Notes: a model not told the origin generated them from the sequence alone. A DNA stretch of 64,000 nt from Pseudidiomarina sediminum DSM 21906 (GCF_000423165.1 NZ_AUHL01000006.1:171097-235096), one strand, 5' to 3'. Numbered from the stretch's first letter, positions 8,489 through 17,853 are shown. Translations and numbers: made by a program.

Positions 8489-9613
8489 ATGCCTGCGCTA
8501 AATGCTTTAACGACGCCTTATTTATTACTGGACCCAAACAAGATGTTGCACAATAGCGAGCGCTTACAGCGTCATCTTGATGGTTTGGGGGTTATGCTGC
8601 GACCGCATGTTAAAACGGCGAAGTCGGTGGATGTGATGCGGTATTGCTTTGCCGATGCAAAAGGGCCTATTACTGTTTCAACATTAAAAGAAGCTGACTA
8701 TTTTGCCGAACATGGGTACACCGATATCACTTATGCCGTGGGTATCGACCCGGATAAACTACCACGCGTGGCGCGTTTAAACCGTTCAGGGATAACCGTA
8801 CGAGTATTATTGGATAGTTTGGTACAGGCACAAGCAGTGATTGATTTCGTCGCGCGCGATGGTGTTGCGATTCCGGTGTTGCTTGAAATTGATTGTGACG
8901 GCGAACGGGCGGGTTTGCGGCCCGATGACCCACAACTGCTTGAAATTGCGTGTTTGTTGGATGACAAACAACTCTTTGCTGGTATTTTATTGCATGCTGG
9001 AGGCTCTTATCACTGTCCAGATCGTGCTGCCAAAGAAGCCGCTGCTGAGCATGAACGTGCCACGGCGGTTGCGGTGAAAGAGCGTTTGGCATTGGCTGGT
9101 GTGCTTTGCCCCATCGTTAGTGTAGGGTCTACCCCGACAGCACATTTTGCCCGTGATTTAACCGGCATCACCGAAGTACGGGCAGGGGTTTACTTGTTTC
9201 AAGACTTGGTGATGGCAGGTTTGCACGTGTGCGAACTTGAGGATATTGCGCTCAGCGTTGTCGCAACCGTTATCGGTGTGCGTCCTGAGCAAGGTTGGAT
9301 CATCACTGATGCTGGTTGGATGGCGTTATCCCGTGACCGTGGTACCGCTGAGCAAGAGCTAGATCAAGGTTATGGGGTGGTGTGTGATATGGCGGGAACG
9401 CCCTATCCTGATTTGATTGTCAGCCGTACCAGTCAAGAGCACGGCACTTTGGCGCTGCGGAAAGGCAGCAGTGCGCAGTTACCGCCGTTGACGATCGGCA
9501 GTAAGGTACGCATTTTGCCGAATCACGCGTGCGCGACGGCGAGCCAGTTTTCAGGGTACCTGGTCCCGCTTGAGCAGGACCTGGTCTTCTGGCCACGGGT
9601 TAATGGCTGGTAG
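8489..9613 (+). CDS. DSD1-family PLP enzyme (D-threonine aldolase / D-serine dehydratase-like)
   Basis: The 374 residues fit a fold-type III (alanine racemase-like) PLP barrel followed by the D-serine dehydratase-like C-terminal domain. The PLP lysine is Lys42 in RPHVKTAKS. The metal-binding pair of the C-terminal domain is visible in PNHACATAS (His and Cys). Family members cleave D-threonine or dehydrate beta-hydroxy-D-amino acids; the exact substrate cannot be told. It lies 51 bp after the propeller gene. Its end overlaps the convergent NTF2-like gene by 14 bp. Length is normal for the family. Confidence 0.88.
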   Translation: MPALNALTTPYLLLDPNKMLHNSERLQRHLDGLGVMLRPHVKTAKSVDVMRYCFADAKGPITVSTLKEADYFAEHGYTDITYAVGIDPDKLPRVARLNRSGITVRVLLDSLVQAQAVIDFVARDGVAIPVLLEIDCDGERAGLRPDDPQLLEIACLLDDKQLFAGILLHAGGSYHCPDRAAKEAAAEHERATAVAVKERLALAGVLCPIVSVGSTPTAHFARDLTGITEVRAGVYLFQDLVMAGLHVCELEDIALSVVATVIGVRPEQGWIITDAGWMALSRDRGTAEQELDQGYGVVCDMAGTPYPDLIVSRTSQEHGTLALRKGSSAQLPPLTIGSKVRILPNHACATASQFSGYLVPLEQDLVFWPRVNGW

Positions 9614-10073
9614 CAGCCTCGCGCGTGGCGTTCCAGTTGATGGCTTGCCAACGCGCGTCGCGGTACACCATGACGCCGCTATTTAAGTAAGTATCGCGAT
9701 GCTTGGTGGCGACGTTGGTCGAGACTAAGGTGAAGTTCAATAGCACGATATCACCGATAGCTTTGAGCTCGATATTTTCCGCGCTGTACCAGGCTTGAAC
9801 ATCGGCATCATCAATACGCGTCGCGTTGGCAGTGCCTTGCAGCAGCGTCGCTTTATCAAAGCGCGTGCCGCTAGAGCTGGTGTAAGTCAGTTCGTCAGCC
9901 CAAAATGTTTCGTGCACCTTAGGATCATTCACCGACGCGCCATAGAGAAAAGCGCTTAAGGTTGTCTCGATGGCGGTCGCGTCGTTAGCGCTTGGCTGGG
10001 TGACAGTTTGTGCTGCGGTAGTGCTAGCAAACACGCTTCCGACAAATAAAAAAGTGAGCAAAAATAAGCGCAT
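9600..10073 (-). CDS. Exported NTF2/SnoaL-like (DUF4440-type) protein
   Basis: This 157-residue protein has a signal peptide (MRLFLLTFLFVGSVFAS, cleavage around residue 21) and one NTF2-like domain. Typical features are the opening helix ATAIETTLSAFLYGASVND, the strand pair FWADELTYTSSSGTRFDKA and the ending GVMVYRDARWQAINWNATR. Such domains bind small hydrophobic ligands or act as accessory proteins; no catalytic residue can be assigned. It is downstream of, and in the same direction as, the TPR/SDR operon, 41 bp from the TPR gene stop, and might be its last member. Confidence 0.8.
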   Translation of the reverse strand: MRLFLLTFLFVGSVFASTTAAQTVTQPSANDATAIETTLSAFLYGASVNDPKVHETFWADELTYTSSSGTRFDKATLLQGTANATRIDDADVQAWYSAENIELKAIGDIVLLNFTLVSTNVATKHRDTYLNSGVMVYRDARWQAINWNATREAATSH

Positions 10074-10114
10074 GAAAGCGTCCTTTAACGATGAGTCATG
10101 CGCTATAACCTATC

Positions 10115-10777
10115 TTAACTGCGACGTTTTTTCAGCTTTTTATTGACCTTTGTTAGCAGTTGTTCAATTTCCTTTTTGCGCTCTTGATCAGCGAGTTCAC
10201 GCTGTGGTCGCGCTGGTGCTTGTAAGGCTAGCTGGAGGTGTTCTGCAGCTTCACGATAGTCGCCTTCTTCATAGAGAAACTCACCGTAGAAGTAGTTTGG
10301 ATCAATACCGTTTGGATTCAACTGCAACGCGGCTTGTAAGTGCTCTTTGGCCAAATCATCGTCGCCAAAACCGAAGGGCCAGCCCGGAACTTTATAGTAC
10401 AAGGTACCTAAACTGGTGTGCGCTGATCCTGCAAGTGCAGACGGGTCAAGGGTGAGGGCTTGTTCCAGTGCCGCTTTTGATTGCTTGGCTAAGCCGAGCG
10501 CGCCTAAGCCGCCGACTACCCCAGCCTCAGTGCTGAGAATGATCCCGTGCCAAATATGTGCTTCGGCTTTATCGGCATAGTTTTGCGCGAAGCTTGCAGC
10601 ACGTTGCTCTAACGCCTTAAAGGCTTGCTCTTGAGCGTCGTCTTGCAGCTGATAATTGGCGACAGCCCAGTCGTGCTGCAAGGCCAGTAGCTCGGTGGCG
10701 AAAGTGTCTTCCGCATGAGCAGGTAGAGTGGTGGTTAAGAGTACCGTTGTGAGACACGTAGTAATGAAGTGTTTCAT
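10115..10777 (-). CDS. Periplasmic TPR-repeat protein
   Basis: The 220-residue product has a signal peptide ending at AHA (residue 22) and several TPR-like helix pairs in the mature part: AALEQALTLDPSALAGSAHT, AKEHLQAALQLNPNGIDPNY and YREAAEHLQLALQAPARPQ. A conserved GTLYYKVPGWPFGFGDDDLA motif between repeats is seen in a family of TPR proteins found beside small metabolite operons. It ends with a basic tail. Its start overlaps the SDR stop by 4 bp (ATGA), so the two are translationally coupled; it is the last gene of the operon from 14310. A scaffold or binding role is inferred. Confidence 0.85.
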   Translation of the reverse strand: MKHFITTCLTTVLLTTTLPAHAEDTFATELLALQHDWAVANYQLQDDAQEQAFKALEQRAASFAQNYADKAEAHIWHGIILSTEAGVVGGLGALGLAKQSKAALEQALTLDPSALAGSAHTSLGTLYYKVPGWPFGFGDDDLAKEHLQAALQLNPNGIDPNYFYGEFLYEEGDYREAAEHLQLALQAPARPQRELADQERKKEIEQLLTKVNKKLKKRRS

Positions 10778-11580
10778 GATTTTTGCTCCTGTAGTAATTG
10801 ACGGAGTTGACGTAGAGGTTTGCGCAAGTTGGCATCAATAAGTTGCGGTACCAGCGCATTGAGTTTCACGAACAGACGTTCAGGCCAGCCAATGGTTTGC
10901 CGGCGTTGTCCCTGCTCTATTTGGCGCAAAAGTAAGCTCGCAACACGTGCGGCGTTATCTTCATGGGTGCCGGAGTTTTGGTTGAAACGGTGCATGACAC
11001 CGTCGTTCATGGCGGTCTTAATAGCTCTTGGTGCGGCATACATAATGGTGCACGCCGATGGCTCTACTTCGCGTTGCAAGGCTTCACAAAAGCGTGCCAA
11101 AGCAGCTTTACTTGCGCAGTAGCTGGCTTGGGTAGGAAAGCCAAGCGCACCAAAAACAGAGCCGACATGTAATAGCCACGCCCGGTGCTGACGCTGTAAC
11201 AGGGGCAGCAATGCATGGGTGAGCTGCATCGGCACCAAGGTGTTTAACCGCATCACTTCGGCGTGTTTCGTCCAAGGTGTGTCGGTATAAAGCTCGGTAA
11301 CTGAGCTACCGGCCGCATGAATCCAGCCGGTGATGCGAGGTCTTGAGGCTTGCACCAGCTCGATCAACCCGGCCAGCTCCTCAGCTTGTGTTAAGTCGCA
11401 TAGGAAATCGCGTTGACCCAAGGTGACAGCTTGTTCACGTAAGGCCTCCTCACGGCGGCCGACGAGCGTCACAAGGGCCCCTTTTTCGGTTAATTGGCGT
11501 GCGAGTTCTTGACCGAGCCCACCTTGTGCTCCGGTTAACAAGACGTGCTGTTGCGACCAGTCAGTGATCAATTTCGACAT
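10774..11580 (-). CDS. Short-chain dehydrogenase/reductase
   Basis: The 268 residues form a classical SDR. The nucleotide-binding motif TGAQGGLG is at residues 16-23, and the following LVGRREEAL suggests NADPH preference through its arginine. The catalytic Ser is in HVGSVFGALG and the YxxxK motif is YCASK. The C-terminal 60 residues are basic. It sits between the diiron oxidase gene (15 bp upstream) and the TPR gene (4-bp overlap), so it probably carries out a reduction or oxidation step on the product of the acyl ligase and oxidase. The substrate is unknown. Confidence 0.9.
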   Translation of the reverse strand: MSKLITDWSQQHVLLTGAQGGLGQELARQLTEKGALVTLVGRREEALREQAVTLGQRDFLCDLTQAEELAGLIELVQASRPRITGWIHAAGSSVTELYTDTPWTKHAEVMRLNTLVPMQLTHALLPLLQRQHRAWLLHVGSVFGALGFPTQASYCASKAALARFCEALQREVEPSACTIMYAAPRAIKTAMNDGVMHRFNQNSGTHEDNAARVASLLLRQIEQGQRRQTIGWPERLFVKLNALVPQLIDANLRKPLRQLRQLLQEQKS

Positions 11581-11595
11581 GGCGGAAGTTCCTCG

Positions 11596-12243
11596 TTAGT
11601 CCGGTAGCGCACGGAACATATCACCATAAAGGCGGTAAACACCTTTGGCGGTGTGGATAATTGCTTGCTGTGCTGCTTTATCGTCCAACTTATTCATCAA
11701 ATCAGCGAAAAAGGACACATGATCTTGGTCAAGATCGCCGTGTGAAAGCAGATAGGAGAAGGCACTGGCGGGTAATCCGAGCTTTGCTTTGATTGCGCCT
11801 GCCGCTTGGGTCGCTAATTTCACGCTGGTGCCTTCTAACACATGCGCCATACCAAAAAAGCTTGCCGGGTGACGGCGTTGAATTTGGTCGTAGACATAGC
11901 TCACCATTAACTCGGTGGAGAAATGCGGTGCACTGGCGACAACCTGTTCGACATCGCCACCACAGGCGCGAATATCATTGAGGATCCATTCGTGATGGCC
12001 ATATTCTTCATCGATGTATTCTACGACGGCTTTGCGCAGCCACTCTTGTTCAGGGCCCATGCGCGCGCCTGCGGCCATGAGCAGAGGGACTGTGTGTTGC
12101 ACGTGGTAGTAAGCTTGTGTCAGAAAGCCTAGATAACGGCTTAATGAAATGTTTCCAGCAAAGGTGTCGGTGATTGCTGGGGCGTGTAATAAATAGGCCT
12201 GCTCAGTTTGAGTGGCGTTACATAACTCTTGAAAGAATGCCAT
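11596..12243 (-). CDS. Heme-oxygenase-like diiron oxidase (TenA/iron-containing redox enzyme family)
   Basis: This 215-residue all-helical protein matches the iron-containing redox enzyme/TenA-PqqC fold. Candidate metal ligands typical of heme-oxygenase-like diiron oxidases are present: Glu79/Glu80 and His83/His84 in DEEYGHHEW, Glu137 in HVLEGTS, and His168, Asp173/174 and His175 in SHGDLDQDH. Thiaminase TenA lacks this metal set, so an oxidative role similar to UndA (fatty acid to terminal alkene) or other members that cut C-C or C-N bonds is more likely. Its start lies inside the 3' end of the acyl-ligase gene (26-bp overlap), implying coupled translation. Substrate is unknown, but a ligase-bound acyl group is a natural guess. 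Confidence 0.83.
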   Translation of the reverse strand: MAFFQELCNATQTEQAYLLHAPAITDTFAGNISLSRYLGFLTQAYYHVQHTVPLLMAAGARMGPEQEWLRKAVVEYIDEEYGHHEWILNDIRACGGDVEQVVASAPHFSTELMVSYVYDQIQRRHPASFFGMAHVLEGTSVKLATQAAGAIKAKLGLPASAFSYLLSHGDLDQDHVSFFADLMNKLDDKAAQQAIIHTAKGVYRLYGDMFRALPD

Positions 12244-13645
12244 GTGTATCTCCGTAAAACTGCGAAATGGCCTGGGCGTAAGTTTTTAATATCGCTTTAC
12301 GACGAAAGCGGTTGTTATAAGTAAGTAATTGGTTTTCTTGGCTAAAAGGTTCTTTTGTTGGCAGCCAACCGGCCAGTTGAGCATAGTCAGGAAGGTGTTG
12401 GTTAAGTGCCTGAATGGCGGCCTCTATCAGCGCTGATGTCGCTTCCGTCGAGGGCGTAATAAGCGCGATGGGTTGCGCTTGAGCATCACCGACCACCATG
12501 AACTGTGACCAACAGTGAAAGGCTTGGGCGAGGGTCTCGATCCACTCTGGCGAAATATTGCGACCGTAACTGGTAATAATGAGGTTGGACGCACGGCCAG
12601 TAACACTTAAATAGCCGTCTGCGTCGATGGTTCCGAGATCGCCAGTGGCGTGCCAAATCGCATCACTGGTAGGTGTTGGGTGATTCAAATACCCCATCAT
12701 GTAGGGACCAGCAGTGTAAATTTGACCGTTGACGACACGAACCTGCTGATGCGGCAGTGGGCGTCCTACGCTGCCTTGTTTGTGCGCTGTGGGTGTATTT
12801 AACGCTACCACCGAACCACACTCCGACAAACCATACCCTTCATAGAGCGGCAGCTTAAGTTGTGCAGCGCGCTCAAGAATATGCGGGGCAACCGTTGCAC
12901 CACCAACGGCGATGAAACGAAATTGCTCGGCGTTAAGGGCGCCTTGTTCGCACCCTTGTAACAGTAGTTCCGCCAGAGCTGGAATCGCAATGACGCTGTG
13001 AGCCTTGAAGCTGCGTAGCTCAGCAAAAAAGAGCGTGGCATCCATTTGATTGCTGCGTTGGTAACCTAAACTTGTGAGCGAAGGCAGGTGGATGGAGGCC
13101 CCCAGATAGAGCGCTAACCAAGCCCCAGCAATATTTTCCAACAGCACGGCTAACGGCAAGCAGCAAAGGTGCCGTTGCGAAAGCTTATCAGGTAGTTGTT
13201 GGGCGATAGCGCGCACCGTCTCCAGAAGGTGTTCAGCGGACAAACAAACACCCTTTGGTTCCCCAGTACTACCGGAAGTGTAGGTGATTTTTGCGGCCGC
13301 ATGTGGAGTGGCGGTCGCCCGAATACGTTCAATCGCGCCATTGTCGGTGATGATGGTATCAATTTCGGCATCCGCAAAGACCGCCTGCCGTTGTGCGTTG
13401 GTAAAAAAAGCGGGAATAGGGACCACCGTCAGCCCTAGCTTGAGTGCCGCCAGATCACAGATCAGCCAGTCGAGGCTATTGTCAGCAAGCAAGGCCAGCC
13501 GTTGACTGCCGCGGCGTTGAAGTTCATTTGCCATAGCGTCTATGGCAAGCAATAAGTCTTGGTAACTGATGCTACGGTGATCGTCGCTGAGGCGTGCATC
13601 GGTCGCGGCAAAGCTTTCAAGCTGGCGAAAAAAATGTGTGATCAT
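12218..13645 (-). CDS. AMP-dependent acyl ligase/synthetase
   Basis: The frame extends to 13765, but ATG 13645 is preferred because GGAGGGG precedes it at normal spacing and the earlier part lies inside the upstream gene. The 475-residue product belongs to the ANL superfamily: phosphate loop TYTSGSTGEPKG, adenine motif YEGYGLSE, TGDLG, and hinge GRASNLIITSYGRNISPEW. The usual C-terminal catalytic lysine motif (PxxxxGK) is not clear; the region reads LTYNNRFRRKAI. It activates a carboxylic acid, probably a fatty or aryl acid, as acyl-AMP. It overlaps the oxidase gene by 26 bp and follows the hemolysin-family gene by 14 bp. Confidence 0.85.
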   Translation of the reverse strand: MITHFFRQLESFAATDARLSDDHRSISYQDLLLAIDAMANELQRRGSQRLALLADNSLDWLICDLAALKLGLTVVPIPAFFTNAQRQAVFADAEIDTIITDNGAIERIRATATPHAAAKITYTSGSTGEPKGVCLSAEHLLETVRAIAQQLPDKLSQRHLCCLPLAVLLENIAGAWLALYLGASIHLPSLTSLGYQRSNQMDATLFFAELRSFKAHSVIAIPALAELLLQGCEQGALNAEQFRFIAVGGATVAPHILERAAQLKLPLYEGYGLSECGSVVALNTPTAHKQGSVGRPLPHQQVRVVNGQIYTAGPYMMGYLNHPTPTSDAIWHATGDLGTIDADGYLSVTGRASNLIITSYGRNISPEWIETLAQAFHCWSQFMVVGDAQAQPIALITPSTEATSALIEAAIQALNQHLPDYAQLAGWLPTKEPFSQENQLLTYNNRFRRKAILKTYAQAISQFYGDTHGILSRVM

Positions 13646-13659
13646 GTTGCCCCTCCAGT

Positions 13660-14310
13660 TCATTGAATTCGACTGCAGCGTTGTTGCATCGACAGTTGTA
13701 AGGAGTGCCCATCGGCGGTACGGCCAGCCAAGACAAGAGGATGCCGTTGATAGTAGCTCCCCCATTGTTGCCGCTCACTCTCAGGCAGAGCGACGGCTGG
13801 CGCTTCAGCGATAACGGCGGTTGGCAATTGAAAACGCTGCAAATGACGGCGCAATTGTGCGGTAGCAGTAAAGAGTAAATAGGGAATCGCCAACAATTCA
13901 GCGCAGTCAACCACGCAGGCGAAGAGCACAGGTAGCCAGCTAAAATCGCGACATGCGAGTGAGCCAACTTCTGCGATTTGACGTCGGTGTATCGAGGTAT
14001 GGAAAGCTTCTGACAGCTGCCGTTCTACTGGAGCTGTTAAATAACGCTCCGAGAACAAAGGACGTTCAGCCGCAGGGGTTACCGCGCAGGCCGCAACAAT
14101 CTCTCCCGCGTCGGTGATTAAACAGAGTAAATGCTCGGGCAATTGACTTAAGCAAGCCGCAAACGAAAACCAGTATTTTTGGCAAATAAACTGCTCAACG
14201 TCAGTGCGCCGCGGATGCTGACGACCCACGAGCATTGCGTTTGAATGCGTTGCGTCATTCGCTTGTGTATGGAAAAGTGGTGTTGCCATGTGCGTTTCCT
14301 CATTCGACAT
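13660..14310 (-). CDS. Thermostable hemolysin family protein
   Basis: The 216-residue product resembles the thermostable hemolysin (delta-VPH type, T_hemolysin) family of Vibrio: the segments FSERYLTAPVERQLSEAF, AEVGSLACRDFSW and LPVLFACVVDCAELL are typical, and length fits. There is no signal peptide, so secretion is doubtful; the fold has been likened to GNAT or autoinducer-synthase acyltransferases, which suits its place as first gene of an operon with an acyl ligase, a diiron oxidase and an SDR. ATG 14310 is preceded by AAGGTGAGG; a second ATG at 14289 has GAGGAAA and would shorten the protein by 7 residues. Hemolysis itself should not be assumed. Confidence 0.75.
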   Translation of the reverse strand: MSNEETHMATPLFHTQANDATHSNAMLVGRQHPRRTDVEQFICQKYWFSFAACLSQLPEHLLCLITDAGEIVAACAVTPAAERPLFSERYLTAPVERQLSEAFHTSIHRRQIAEVGSLACRDFSWLPVLFACVVDCAELLAIPYLLFTATAQLRRHLQRFQLPTAVIAEAPAVALPESERQQWGSYYQRHPLVLAGRTADGHSLQLSMQQRCSRIQ

Positions 14311-14352
14311 GGCCTCACCTTAAAAAAGAAAACTTAAGCGATACTTAACATT

Positions 14353-14946
14353 CTAGGTTTCGTCTGCAGTTATCCATTTCGGCTGTTGTGGTGCCTGATA
14401 GTGACGCAGGAGCTCAAGTAGGTCAGCTGGTTGGTCATGGCTAAGCAGTAAATGCCGATGATCATCGCGGATAAAGCCTTGCGAAATGGCGCCCTCGAGA
14501 AAGTTAAGTAAACTTTCGTAGTAGCCATCAACGTTGAGCACCCCACAACCTTTTTGATGAAAGCCAAGCTGTGCCCAAGTCAGCATTTCAAACAATTCTT
14601 CTAAGGTGCCCATACCACCGGGTAGGGCAATGAAGGCATCGGCTAATTCGGCCATTTTGGCTTTGCGTGAATGCATCGAGTCAACGATGTGTAGCTCGGT
14701 TAAGCCATGGTGAGCTAGCTCTTTGTCTACCAGTGCTTGGGGAATCACACCGATAGCTTGCCCGCCTTGTGCAAGGACGCGGTCAGCTAAAATGCCCATC
14801 AGGCCCACGCTTGAGCCGCCGTAAACCAAGGTAATATTGGCGGCGGCGAGAACGTCAGCTAAGGCGATGGCCGCATCTTTATAGACCGGACTAAAGCCCG
14901 GGTTCGCCCCACAGTACACACAAACACGTTGAAAATTTTGCGCCAT
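14353..14946 (-). CDS. LOG-family protein (TIGR00730, nucleoside 5'-monophosphate phosphoribohydrolase-like)
   Basis: ATG 14946 is chosen over the frame opening at 15006 because GGAG sits 6 nt upstream and the family starts near this point (RVCVYCGANPGFSP). The 197-residue product has the LOG signature PGGMGTLEELFEMLTWAQLG and the upstream MHSRKAKMAELADAFIALPG. Members split the N-glycosidic bond of cytokinin-type or common nucleoside monophosphates, and some act in nucleotide pool homeostasis. It is 66 bp downstream of the cryptochrome gene and 42 bp upstream of the hemolysin-family gene, all in one direction. Confidence 0.9.
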   Translation of the reverse strand: MAQNFQRVCVYCGANPGFSPVYKDAAIALADVLAAANITLVYGGSSVGLMGILADRVLAQGGQAIGVIPQALVDKELAHHGLTELHIVDSMHSRKAKMAELADAFIALPGGMGTLEELFEMLTWAQLGFHQKGCGVLNVDGYYESLLNFLEGAISQGFIRDDHRHLLLSHDQPADLLELLRHYQAPQQPKWITADET

Positions 14947-15012
14947 AACCCGCTCCACTGATAAACAAGAGCTTTGATAGTAACGGTCTTTTGCGCATGG
15001 ATGCAATGCTGA

Positions 15013-16503
15013 TTAGTTTCGTGTTACGCGCTTGTTTCGGCGCTGCACATGGCGGTTCAGAATACGTTCGCCATCGCGCTTTACCTCAGCTTGCTTACGC
15101 CAGCCCCACAACAGGTCACGGGCCCGTTTGCCTGAGGCGGCTAGGTCGACGAGAGGATGCGGATAGTCCTCACCAAGCCGACAGTCATACAATTGGTATT
15201 CCATAGCGCTTAGTTGCCATGGCTCGTGAATTAAGGGGGCGGGAAGTTGCTTCAACTCAGGACACCACTGGCGAATGAAATCGCCGTTGGGATCATGCTC
15301 TTGACTTTGTTTGACCGGGTTGTAAATCCGAATGGTGTTGGTGCCGGTGACGCCTGCCTGCATTTGAAATTGCGGGTAATGAATGCCGGGCTCAAAATCC
15401 AGAAAAAGTCGCGCCAAATGGTGAACGCCCAAGCGCCAATCAATCAGTAAATGATGACACAAGAAGCTAACCAGCATGGCGCGCATCCGAAAGTTAACGT
15501 ACCCCGTTTGCGCTAAGCAGCGCATGCAGGCATCAACAAGAGGGACGCCGGTTTGGCCGTGTTGCCACGCCTGTAAGTCATCGGCGACCTGTGGGTCGTC
15601 TCGGTATGGAAAGTTGTGGTAGCCATGGTTGACCGCTTGCCACTCCATTTGGTGTTCACTTTCAAATTTTTGAATGAAATGACAATGCCAGTGTAAGCGG
15701 GACACAAAAGCCCGCAGAGACATGCGCCAACCGGGCTGTGACCAATGCCGGAGCAGCCGTTGATACACTTCGCGCAAGCTCAGATTGCCCCAGGCAAGAT
15801 AGGGTGAGAGCCGCGAGCAAGCTGTACGACTTGCCTCAGGTTTTGAAATCGCAAAGCGATAATCCTTGCCGCGTTCGAGAAAGAAGCTTTTTAAGGTGGC
15901 ATGCGCGGCAAATAAACCGCCGTGCTGCATCTTGCTGTCATTTTCTCGAAAGGCCTCGGGAGGCAGCTGTTGCAGCGGTATAATCCAATCGTCTAGCCAT
16001 GCTCGGGCGAGGAGCCAGTCGGGTTGCGCGAGCGGTGCGCGCATGATCTGTTGCCAGTCGTGTTGCCAATCGCGGCGGTGACTTAAGGCGCGCTGCACTG
16101 CGCCGGTAGGGCTTTGATGCCAGCTGATCCCTTGTGTTTGGCACCAGCGTTGTACCTGTTGATCACGCTGGAAGGTCTTTAAAATACCCACTTCTTCGTG
16201 ACTATAGATCGCGGCAATGTCGCTGTGCTGTTGAATCGCTTGTAAGCTGCTAAGTACTTCGTCGTGACGCACCAGGAGAGGCAGCTCGACCCGCTGTGAC
16301 AAGCCATGCTGGAGCGCCGTGAGGCTCTGCCAGACAAAGCGCCAGTGACGCACATCATAATGTGGGTCGGTGCATAAACTTGGCTCGAAACAATACAGCA
16401 GGAGTACCCGATGGCCCGAGGCAATCGCTTGTTGTAAGGGCAGGTGATCACGCAGTCTCAGGTCGCGTTTAAGCCAGACAATCGCAAGCGGTGTTTCAGT
16501 CAT
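15013..16503 (-). CDS. Cryptochrome/photolyase family protein
   Basis: The 496 residues comprise an N-terminal photolyase alpha/beta domain ([20 protein letters not shown]) and a C-terminal FAD-binding domain. In the latter, [34 protein letters not shown] and [19 protein letters not shown] match the FAD pocket of the family, and [20 protein letters not shown] is the typical ending. It is either a DNA photolyase or a blue-light cryptochrome; I cannot choose by eye. It lies 9 bp after a second family member (cry-DASH), so the two form a tandem pair. Length is normal. Confidence 0.9.
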   Translation of the reverse strand: MTETPLAIVWLKRDLRLRDHLPLQQAIASGHRVLLLYCFEPSLCTDPHYDVRHWRFVWQSLTALQHGLSQRVELPLLVRHDEVLSSLQAIQQHSDIAAIYSHEEVGILKTFQRDQQVQRWCQTQGISWHQSPTGAVQRALSHRRDWQHDWQQIMRAPLAQPDWLLARAWLDDWIIPLQQLPPEAFRENDSKMQHGGLFAAHATLKSFFLERGKDYRFAISKPEASRTACSRLSPYLAWGNLSLREVYQRLLRHWSQPGWRMSLRAFVSRLHWHCHFIQKFESEHQMEWQAVNHGYHNFPYRDDPQVADDLQAWQHGQTGVPLVDACMRCLAQTGYVNFRMRAMLVSFLCHHLLIDWRLGVHHLARLFLDFEPGIHYPQFQMQAGVTGTNTIRIYNPVKQSQEHDPNGDFIRQWCPELKQLPAPLIHEPWQLSAMEYQLYDCRLGEDYPHPLVDLAASGKRARDLLWGWRKQAEVKRDGERILNRHVQRRNKRVTRN

Positions 16504-16512
16504 CCATCACAC

Positions 16513-17853
16513 CTATGAATGTTCGACGGGCCAGTCGGCCGCATCGAGCCAATCGCTTTGATGTGGTTGTTCTCCTTGCCAGCGACGGATGAACACACCG
16601 TCCGGGTCGTACTGCTGAGTTTGCTTGGCAAGGTCAAAGCGCCGGTGGCCACGCGGATCGGCACCTACGCCGGCGAGGTATTGCCAGTTGCCCCAGTTGC
16701 TAGCAACGTCGTAGTCGAGCAATTGTTGCTCGAAATAAGCCGCACCGTAGCGCCAATCTAATTGCAGCTCATGCACAAAACAGCTGGCAACCAACTGACG
16801 GCCGCGATTTGACATGTAGCCGGTGGCATTCAGTTGGCGCATACAGGCATTGACAATCGGATAGGCGGTGGTGCCTGAACACCATTGTCGAAAACGGCTT
16901 GGATAAAAGCTGGTGGTTGGCCGTTGTTGTTTTATACCGCTGCTGGCAAACAAGCGTTGTTGATAGCGGTGGGCGTACCATTGAAAGTACTCACGCCACA
17001 GTAATTCAAAGAAAATCCAGTACGTACTGTCATTACTGCCATGCGTTTGCTCATAAGCGGTTAAGCGTTGTAGCAGGCGGCGCACACTGAGCGCTCCTGT
17101 CGCCAACCAAGGCGAAAATTTGGTGGAGCTCGACCAATCGTCGAGGGCATTACGCGTTTGCTTGTAATGTAGCGGAGCGGCACTGCTGAAATAGCTCTCG
17201 AGGTGAGCTTGTGCTGCCTGACTACCACCTTGGAAGGCTGCTGAAGCGTTTGTCGTCGTTGCTTCGATGGGGCGAAGCAAGGTCTTGAGCTGACTGAGAA
17301 CAGGTGCAGGTGGCAATTGTGTTGGCGTCGCTAGCGGCGCCGCGACGGTATCGCGTAAGTTTTCTTGCTCGATACACTTACGAAACTTGGAGAAGCTTGC
17401 GGGCAGTTCATCTATTGCAAAGGGTAATTGTGAAGCTCGCCATAAGGTGGCGCTGGTTTCACAGTGATGCGCAATATATGGAAAGCGCTGTTGCAATAGG
17501 CGTTGATAGTGTTGCTCGTAGGTACCTGCGGCTTCGCTGTAATAGATAGCGTCGATACGATGGTGCTGCATCACCAAGGGTAGTGCCGTGAGAGGGTCGT
17601 GTTGGCAGGTGAGTAACGTCTGGCCATAGGCGCGCAATTGGCGTGCTAAATCCGCAAGGGTTTGCTGTAGAAAATGTTTTCGCAGAGTGCCCATACTGTG
17701 CAAACTATAGCGATTCGCTTGCATCGATTGCGGCGGTAAACAATACAAAAAAATCAGCTGCTGACACTCAGATGCTGCTTGGTGAATCAAGGGGTGATCA
17801 TCGAGACGAAGATCATGTTGAAGCCAGATGAGGCCGATACGGTACATACACAT
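16513..17853 (-). CDS. Cryptochrome DASH
   Basis: The 446-residue product is a DASH-type cryptochrome by its opening (GLIWLQHDLRLDDHPLI), the ETSATLWRASQLPF and LPASFSKFRKCIE segments, and the FAD-domain motifs FELLWREYFQWYA, CMRQLNATGYMSNRGRQLVA and YDVASNWGNWQYLAGVGADP. Family members repair cyclobutane dimers in single-stranded DNA or sense blue light. It is first in a minus-strand run with the second cryptochrome (9 bp away). Two adjacent ATGs (17853, 17847) are possible starts. It is divergent from the amino-acid permease, with 137 bp between. Confidence 0.92.
   Translation of the reverse strand: MCMYRIGLIWLQHDLRLDDHPLIHQAASECQQLIFLYCLPPQSMQANRYSLHSMGTLRKHFLQQTLADLARQLRAYGQTLLTCQHDPLTALPLVMQHHRIDAIYYSEAAGTYEQHYQRLLQQRFPYIAHHCETSATLWRASQLPFAIDELPASFSKFRKCIEQENLRDTVAAPLATPTQLPPAPVLSQLKTLLRPIEATTTNASAAFQGGSQAAQAHLESYFSSAAPLHYKQTRNALDDWSSSTKFSPWLATGALSVRRLLQRLTAYEQTHGSNDSTYWIFFELLWREYFQWYAHRYQQRLFASSGIKQQRPTTSFYPSRFRQWCSGTTAYPIVNACMRQLNATGYMSNRGRQLVASCFVHELQLDWRYGAAYFEQQLLDYDVASNWGNWQYLAGVGADPRGHRRFDLAKQTQQYDPDGVFIRRWQGEQPHQSDWLDAADWPVEHS

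Noticed and set aside
13646..13765. Upstream extension of the acyl-ligase frame
   Set aside because: The extension lies inside the hemolysin-family gene, while ATG 13645 has a strong ribosome-binding site.
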